From positions 3,247,033 to 3,311,032 of the forward strand of contig NW_004955472.1 of the NCBI RefSeq assembly GCF_000276665.1: DNA of 64,000 nucleotides, read 5' to 3'. Source of the DNA: Chinchilla lanigera. Taxonomy: Eukaryota; Chordata; Mammalia; Rodentia; Chinchillidae. Of the stretch, positions 57,075 to 64,000 are shown in pieces (position 1 is the first letter of the stretch; every line of letters begins with the position of its first letter). Both the position numbers and the translations under genes were made by a program. The notes beneath the pieces were generated by a model. The model worked only from the letters and a program-made list of their open reading frames with translations. It did no database searches and had not been told where the DNA came from.

Positions 57075-58190
57075 ATGTTTTTGCATGTAACAATAATTTA
57101 TTCTTTTTAATTGGTGAGTGGTACTCCTTCGTAAGGATCATTTATTCACCTGCTGAGGAACTTTGGGATTGCCTTTAAGGTTTTGACTATCACAAATAAA
57201 GCTGTTATAAATATTGTTGTGAAGGTTTTTGGGTGTTTCTATCCTTCCGTTTCTCTTGAGTAAATACCTAAGAATGGAATGGCTGGGTTGTGGAGTAGGT
57301 GTGTGTTTAGCTTTTAAATACTACCAAATTGTTTCTCAAGGTAGCTGTACCATTTTGCATTCCCAGCAGCAAGACTGAGAGTTCCAGCTCTTTCATGTTT
57401 TCTCCAATGCTTGATACGGTCAGTTTAAGCCATTCTAATAGGTATATAGTGGTCTTTGATTGTGATTTTAATTTGTATTGTTTTCATGAATAACAATGTT
57501 GAACACATTTTATGTGTTTATTTGGTACCTGCATATTTTCTTTGGCAAAATATATATTAAAATATTTTTGGCCATTTAAAAATTGGGCTTTTCATCTTCA
57601 TACCATTTAGTTTTGAGAGTGCTCAACATATTCTACATATAAATTTTCATTAAATATATACTTTATAAAAATTTTCTTCCAGTTAAATACTTGTCTCTTC
57701 ATTTTTAGTAGTGTTTTAGATACTAAAAGTTTTAAATCTGAAGCCAAATTTACCAACTTTTAAAAATATACTTTTGGTATTATAGCTCAGAAATCCTTGC
57801 CTAGCCCAAGTTCTCAGGGATTTTTCCTACAATTTCTTTGAATAATTTTACAATTTCTAGGCTTTATGTTTAGACCTATGGCCTACTTTGAGTTAACTTT
57901 TTGTTTGTTAAAAGTATAGTTCCAAGTTCAATTTCTTTTTTGGCATGGGAATATTCAACTGGTCCTGTACCATTAGTTGAATAGTCTATCCTTTGCCACA
58001 TTTTTCTCCCCATCTGTAGCTTGTTTTTTACAGTACAATAATTTTAAATTTTGATCTATTCACATTTGTCAATTTGTTCTCTTATGACCTATACTTTTGG
58101 AGTTGTACCAAAGAAATCTTTGCTGCTTAAAACTTTCTTGGCTGGTATTAGATATTCAACTTTTGGCTATCTGTTAACTGTGTGATAATA

Positions 58191-58830
58191 AAAAATGCAA
58201 ATCTGAGTGAAATATTCTCACTATGTGAAATTCTTCATTTTGTGTCCTAACCTAAATCTCGAGAGGCAGGGCAGCTACAAGTGGTAAATTAAAGACAGAA
58301 AGAATTTCAAATCTTTCTTGGGAAGAAAGGGAGAAAAAACTTCCATGGACATGTCTACTTTTGAGAAGACAAGTATAATATTGATGGTAAAAGGAAAAAA
58401 CTTACAATCAAGTATATATTTGTGAAGACAAAAATTGATATTAATATGCTAGGGAGTAGGTGGGCTGTATACTTGAACTTAAAGTGAAGGAACAGCCATA
58501 AAATATTAGTGGCCATCACCTTATTCTGTGAATAATCAAGAGTAATTTTTGGTACAGAAAATAAATCACTCCTATTCATTCTGCACCTGTCTGTGACCCA
58601 TGGAACAACTTCCCTGTTTTCCTTGTACATGGAGGGACTGTCTTTGGTCAGCATATCTTTCTTGTTTTAAATCTCCACTAGTTTTTCTGTCTACCTTATT
58701 GAGAGCATCAAATGGGCTCTAGTTCCCCGAACCTAAACACATACCTATATCTACAACTACCTCCTTCACTTTTGTCTCAGTCCAGACAAGTGAGGAGTTT
58801 CTCCTTTTATATCCAGATCAGCTTCCTCTC
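58191..58830. other. Unique sequence
   Basis: No recognised repeat or gene. Confidence 0.4.
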
Positions 58831-59199
58831 TGTCTTAGTTACTTTTCTCTCATTGCTGAGACAAAATACCTGATTCCCAAAATTAAGGAAGGAAAGGTTT
58901 ATTTAGCTCACAGTTTGTGGAGGATTGGGTCCATGGTCAGCTGGCTCCAAGGCAGGGTGGCACACGGCGGAGGGCAGCAGTTCATGGTGGTGGAAGACAG
59001 CAAAAGCAGCAAGAGCAAAAGGGAGGAGCAATGGCAAGCCTTCTTCCCTCCCTTATATTGTATGCAGGCTCCCCACCCCGGGGCATGTAGCACTCACACC
59101 CACAATCCCAGCACTGGACCATGGACCAATCACAAACTCTAGAAGCTGCACCGTGACTATGTAAGGCTTTAAGGGGACATCTAGACACAAAGCATAACA
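58831..59199 (-). mobile_element. URR1-like hAT element, copy G
   Basis: TGTCTTAGTTACTTTTCTCT and CATTGCTGAGACAAAATACC at the left end; CACAATCCCAGCACTGGACC and GACACAAAGCATAACAC at the right. Co-linear with copy E with only scattered differences. Confidence 0.78.
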
Positions 59200-60349
59200 C
59201 TCCCCTCTGCCTTTGACACCCCTCCCCTTTGAATTCAGGGTGATTTTCTTTTGTACCTACACCCTTTGTGCCCTGTAATGAAAATTGCTGCCTTTCAACT
59301 GGTTGCTTTGTGTCATGGAAAACCAGGCTGTGGTTCTCCTGTCCTAAAATTTCTCAGGTGACCCAGATGGCTTCTTTTTCATCCACATTTTTGGAAAGAG
59401 TAATATTGTTCTTTCCACTGGATTCCTCAGGCGTTCTCCATCGCTGTGTCCTGGCCTCTGCCCTCAACACTACTGAGACTGCTCTCCCTGAGGCCTAGTG
59501 GCTCTTTAATTGCTTTATCTAATGGTACGGACTTTTTCCAAAGCTATTTGACTGGACTTTTCCAGTAACATTTACTACTTGAAAAAAAACTCTACATCAT
59601 TGGGTACTATGAAATTTTACTTTCCTGGATCTTCTGCTTCTCTGACTATTTCTTTATTGTCTGTCTGCTCAATGAATTTGCCTTTAAAAAATCTGAATAA
59701 CTCATCAAAACAAGTGATAAGTATTGTGTGCGCACTGCAGCTATTTCTTTTGTGCATGTGTTGTGCTAAGCTTTTCAAGTGGGACCCTCAAGTGGAAACC
59801 TTACTCTTAACATTTGTTTTATATTCTAGTAGGTCACATGCTCTGCTTAACATTAGCTTAATGGAGAAAGTATTTTCTTGTTTCTGTTTACCTGATGCTT
59901 TTGCACAAAGCTGGATGTCATGAAATCTATGCACTGAAAGAGCTGAATCCAGGGTACTCAGCTCACAGGACAGAAATATACAGTGGTATGCTTTAGAAAT
60001 TATGCAAGCCTTAGAAATCTGTAAATGAGAATTGAGTTTGGAGCCTACAGGTAGAAAATGTGATTAAAGAGAATATGAGAGCTTCTAAGATCCACCCTTG
60101 GCAGGAGTTTGAGGAAAAAAAGACAAATCTTATTTGCTTTTTTCTCTACCAGTTAAAAAGGCAACACAAAGGCTTAGAAATAAAAGGTTGCTTTTGGCAT
60201 TTGGATAGATTTTTGGCACACGGCGTAGTGGCCCTTGTTTAAGTCAGCACTGCAGTGTGGGGGCAGGGGGTTAAGGAGGAGTCCTTTCCACATATGATTT
60301 CACTGCCATGTTTGGCAGAATAGAGAGAGAACATGAAATGTGCATATTT
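59200..60349. other. Unique sequence, nothing recognised
   Basis: No clear repeat. Frames on + (59,268-59,498 and 59,579-59,923) show no domain. Confidence 0.4.
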
Positions 60350-61620
60350 TTTCTTCCTGTCGATACTATGATCTTCTTGCTAAATAGGAATAGTCTCTTA
60401 AATCTAATCTAAATTAAATCTCTTTTGTTCATGTAAAATATCAATGGTCACTTAATTTGTGCAAAAATGTTAACTATATAGGCATATCTTTTTTTGAGAA
60501 GGCTATTTAAACGGCTTGAACACAGGTCCACTAAAGCTTACGCAGGAGAGGGCAATAGTGCTTCTGTTTATTCTTTATTTCATCACAAGAGGTTTTGTTT
60601 CCTTTCGCTGGCTCCCATGAAATATAGCTAGTTCATGCCCCATAAACAGCACCAGCCTTCTGCAGCTGAGAGGACAGTGGCAGCGCGCCTGACTAATGGC
60701 GGTTTAAAGTCTCTGATGCACAGGGATCAAATTAAATAAGGCTTGTGTGCTGTCAAGATTTAGAATCTACTGATGCAACAACGTTTATTCATCTGCTTTT
60801 TATTTAGCTTTGAAGGCGCACGGGTCAGCTGCGTCTCATGCTCTGGCCGCCTTCCAGGGTGCGCTGAGGCCCGAGGAGCTGGCTCGCCGCAGCTCCACCA
60901 GGTGGCAGTCTTCGATGGGAAAATCCTTCCCTCATCCGCGAGCCCCAGTTGGTGTGCTCTTCCTCCCTCCCTTTTCCTTCTCTCCTCTTCCCCTTCCCTT
61001 TGCTTTTTCACACTCTATTTCATTCTATGCATTCACTCATTTTGTTTGTATCAGTCTGAATATATTACTATTCATTAACTTTCTTACTGTCGCACCCTTC
61101 TTTCCTCTCAGAAAATAATGAAGGTTTCTGAGTGCTTTTGCAGCAGATGGGACTGTTCCCCGGAATAAACGCTCACGCAGAGCACAAAAGGGGATCAAAC
61201 CGAAACCATCAACCACAACGACCCCAGCAAAAGTGAGATGTACGAGACAGCCAGCGACTCCACGTGAGCCGAGTCTATCCCACACCTGCTAGAAAGTCCG
61301 TGCTGCTCTTTTTGCAGAAAAAGCGTATCTGTCCACTGACCGTCTGCGTCACTCAGTAATCAGAAGGGATGGTTCCCCGGTTTGTGGAGCAGACAGCTCA
61401 GACTGAGATCTGAAGGCCTCCTCGCGCTCAGCTTTGCTTTTATCTTCTGAAGGAATCTGCTGCTTGCAGCCTCGGGGCGTGGTGCGGAGCAGAGGTCTGG
61501 CGGCTCAGCCAGCGCGGACGCACCTGCGCAGCTGGACAGCAGCTGTGGAAAGCGGCGGCGGGTGCTACTCACGTGTCAGGCCAGCTACTGGAGGAACTGA
61601 GCTGACCACGTCAGAAACGT
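60350..61620. promoter_or_regulatory. Repeat-free, partly CpG-rich candidate regulatory region
   Basis: No interspersed repeat was recognised over about 1.3 kb. The left half is AT-rich with conserved-looking text (for example CTATATAGGCATATC and AATTAAATAAGGC). The right half holds two CpG-richer patches (60,815-60,930 and 61,470-61,575) and a full-consensus CTCF site. On the minus strand a donor-like CTGACAC|GTGAGTAG lies at 61,572. This could be a distal enhancer/insulator or an unannotated first exon. Function is inferred. Confidence 0.35.
60895..60909 (+). promoter_or_regulatory. CTCF-binding motif (full 15/15 consensus)
   Basis: CCACCAGGTGGCAGT satisfies every position of the core CTCF consensus CCASYAGRKGGCRSY. 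CTCF is a zinc-finger insulator and loop-anchor protein. The motif lies in unique, moderately CpG-rich DNA, which favours a real site over a repeat-borne one. The motif is seen; occupancy is not known. Confidence 0.6.
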
Positions 61621-62118
61621 TGTTTGATTCAATCTTCACAACTGTACTTTACGTTATCCATGAAGAAAGGAGTAATCATGCAAGGCAGTAACTTGCCGAG
61701 GCTGTTCTGCTGTCATCATCAGAGAAAAGACCCAGACCTTCCCCCAGGTCATGCCAGGACCCAAAAGGCTTCTCAGCTGCTCCACTGCAACGTGCTGCAC
61801 GTTCTTCGCTAACGCCTCTTTCTTCTTCGCCGATTCCCTTGGCCGCGTTTCCAGTCTTGTTCCCCGCTCCTTGGGTCATTTTCTCACCCCCAGATCTTTA
61901 CCTGATTTACTTTTCACCACTGGTATTACGATCTCAGTACTGTATTAATTTCATTATCATGGTTTTAGTGAGATGAACATTTTGCAAAGAATTTGGATTA
62001 CCAGTTTTGTGAGTAGCCTGTTCATGCTCCCTACCTATTCTCCCCGTCAGGAGGCCTTCTTTCCCTTATTAAATTCTATGTGTTTTTCACGTGCTAAGCA
62101 ACTTACCTTCTTGTCACA
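61621..62118. other. Unique sequence
   Basis: No recognised repeat or gene. Confidence 0.4.
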
Positions 62119-62258
62119 TGTTTCAGATATTTTATTTTATTTTATTTTTTTTTTTTGGTTTTTCTCTGGTACCGGGAACCGAACTCACGACCTCGCGCAT
62201 GCCAGGCAGGCACTTTTGCCGCTGAGCTAAATCCCCAGCCTCTGTTTCAGATATTTTA
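62119..62258 (-). mobile_element. ID SINE, antisense, youngest-looking copy
   Basis: A (TTTTA)n/poly-T tail precedes CTGGTACCGGGAACCGAACT, ACCTCGCGCATGCCAGGCAG and GCTGAGCTAAATCCCCAGCC. The 16-base duplication TGTTTCAGATATTTTA is identical at 62,119-62,134 and 62,243-62,258. CpGs in the body are largely intact (CCGG, CCGA, CACGA, CGCG, GCCGC), which also argues for recent insertion. Confidence 0.96.
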
Positions 62259-64000
62259 AACAGCAATTTTTCACTTTTCTTTTTCAGTTTGTTCCTGAAA
62301 ATTTATTTATGTAGTTTTTGATCTTTATAAATTTGAACGTCAGTTATCCCTGCTTTATGTTGCTTACACAAGCTTCCTCGTCTCAATACTGTAAAAACTA
62401 TTTTCCTATATTTTCTGCTAGGAATTTTTTTGTCTTTTTTTGCTTTAAATTTTCAATCAGTGTATTATTTTTATATGTTGTAAGGTAGAAATTTAGCTTT
62501 ATTCCATTTTGAGAGTAATCCATCCTTTGAAATACAAGTAAATGTATTAAGTATTGGACACATTGTAAAGTTAATCTGTCAGATAGGATTGTTTTTATTC
62601 CCATTTTTCAGAAGAAGAAATTCAAGTACAGGAGTTTGCATGATTTCCCCAGACGAAAACCAGTACCTTTCAACAGTTAGTCTGACTTTAGCAACTGGAG
62701 GAAAATACTTGATCTCAGAGATTTCAATAGGATAAAATTTTCCTTGAAATGATATTTTAATCTTTATTTTCCTTTTTAAGCATTTAAAAATAGGACAGAG
62801 GTAAATGTACTTTCAAATTGAGTTGTGAAATACTAAGGCTATTAAAGGGCAGCCGTAAGCATGCAGTCTCATATAAAGACTATAATATAAATACGTGCAA
62901 ATTCACAGTGTAAGTCTAGGTGCATCTCTCAAACTCAATACACTCGAAGATGCTCCATGTACTTCCACGAACTGTGGAGCTCTTGCTGTGCTGTTTACCC
63001 ATTTCCAGGGTCCTTTTCTTCACCAATGAGGGGTGTACACTGATTTGAGGGCAACGGTTTTCCTCCTTGTTTGACAAACTGCCGAGATTTCTTCCTGCTT
63101 GGGATGCTGGGTGCTGCTCTGGAGCCTGCCCAAGCTCCCCCTCCTAAACTAATCTCACATGTTTCAGGCTCATTAACTCTGTACTCTAACAAGTTAAGTT
63201 CATTTGCGTTACATTTGTTAATTTACTCTGCTAGGGAATTACATGGTGTGTGTGTGCTTTTGGCCAGGCCTTAATGGTCTGGGAGAATGATCATTGTTTA
63301 TTATTGGGACATCATTTCACCAAAGAGAACAATTTTCTTTCATCCATTTTAACTATAGGAACAGAACATCAACTTTCTAAACCTAATTTCCTGCATCCAG
63401 AAGCAATTTTTGAATAAGGCACAAGTGTTAACGCAGTGGGGAAAATCAGTGCCTTCAGGGTACCTGATATTAAGATATGGACAATACAGTGTGTAAATTA
63501 TTAAATAATTGTTTCAAACAAAGCAGCAGTTATTCAACATCTCTTATGATTCAAACAGAATTATCTTTAAAATTTAGCAGGCTATAAATTGTACTAATGT
63601 TTTAAGCATCAGATATTTAATGAAAAAAGGAGCCAAAACATACACAAATTAAAAGAAAATTTCAAAACCATTTTTAAAAGGGATGTCTCTGCTGGAGCGA
63701 ATTTCAAAAGTGATCTGCTTCTTGTTCTAAGACCAGTACCCAAATTCCATTTAAAAATTCAACTTTTATTGGGTTCAAGTTCTGACCAAGTTGGTAATGT
63801 TGAGCTTGGTCTGTAATTATACAGACTGTGTTTTGACAGAGAGAATTTGCAGGAGCCACGGACTGAAATGACAGGAGCTACTGCCCAAGGCACTGTCTCG
63901 GATGCTTTGCGGGAGGCACCCACACTGGGGAAAACCAAACCTCCTGTAATTTTCAGCAATACCCATGTCTGCTAAGAGAAAGAAGTGTAGTAAAGACACT
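62259..64000. other. Unique AT-rich sequence to the right edge
   Basis: No clear repeat or gene. Possible very old L1 or L2 text near 62,400-62,620 (GCACAT- and TTTTCAGAAGAAGAAATTCA-type words) is too eroded to assign. Confidence 0.35.

Larger units (their letters stand above)
55935..58190 (-). mobile_element. L1M LINE, antisense, interrupted
   Basis: Left part (55,935-56,206): antisense L1M 3' UTR (ACTTTATTGAGACAATCAAT, CTCTTGAAACCACTGATTTC). After an insertion the L1 resumes (TTTTTAATTGGTGAGTGGTA, CACAAATAAAGCTGTTATAA, GGAATGGCTGGGTTGTGGAG) and continues into ORF2 (GCTCAGAAATCCTTGCCTAG) to about 57,975. A second overlapping antisense L1 piece follows to 58,190. All frames are dead. Confidence 0.75.

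Overview
The window looks like mammalian nuclear DNA from a rodent. It contains ID-type (tRNA-Ala-like) SINEs, B1 and ID-B1 (B4-like) SINEs, and rodent hAT-type repeats resembling URR1, over an older layer of MIR, L2, L1M and hAT-Charlie relics. B2-like SINEs are not evident. The ID form, with a GGTACC-type junction before the A-tail, suggests a non-murid rodent of the beaver/kangaroo-rat or squirrel type. That placement is inference. No complete protein-coding gene, rRNA or functional tRNA gene was found. Almost all open reading frames are chance frames, often crossing SINEs, L1 or the assembly gap. The window is best read as intergenic or deep intronic DNA.

Layout. 1-1.6 kb: CpG-rich left edge, a hAT relic and the most exon-like segment of the window (1248-1428). 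1.57-4.2 kb: two L1 ORF2 fragments head to head. 4.5-16.6 kb: largely unique, with MIR, two ID SINEs, a hAT relic, simple repeats and a possible CTCF site. 16.6-18.4 kb: two adjacent LTR-like elements. 18.8-20.3 kb: B4-like SINE and an L1M fragment split by a DNA transposon. 22.5-28.1 kb: two antisense L1M blocks, the first carrying an ID, two B1s and a URR1-like element that contains an 11-unit minisatellite. 30.4-31.0 kb: second copy of the 16.6 kb LTR-like family. 32,078-32,315: assembly gap. 32.3-36 kb: mostly unique. 36-46.9 kb: repeat-dense, with SINEs, three URR1-like elements, paired copies of a second repeat family, a conserved-looking AT-rich block with a homeodomain-type palindrome near 43.25 kb, and an interrupted L1. 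47-49.7 kb: mostly unique. 49.7-54.4 kb: old repeats and two more URR1-like elements. 55.9-58.2 kb: antisense L1M interrupted by an LTR-like insertion with a degenerate 42-bp tandem repeat. 58.8-59.2 kb: last URR1-like copy. 60.3-61.6 kb: unique, moderately CpG-rich, with a full-consensus CTCF site. 62.1 kb: a young ID. Remainder unique.

No genes work together here. The interest lies in nested transposons whose order of insertion can be read, lineage-specific repeat families, and a few candidate regulatory or exonic segments. Family names come from memory of consensus sequences, without a search. Edges are good to roughly 10-50 bp except where target-site duplications fix them.
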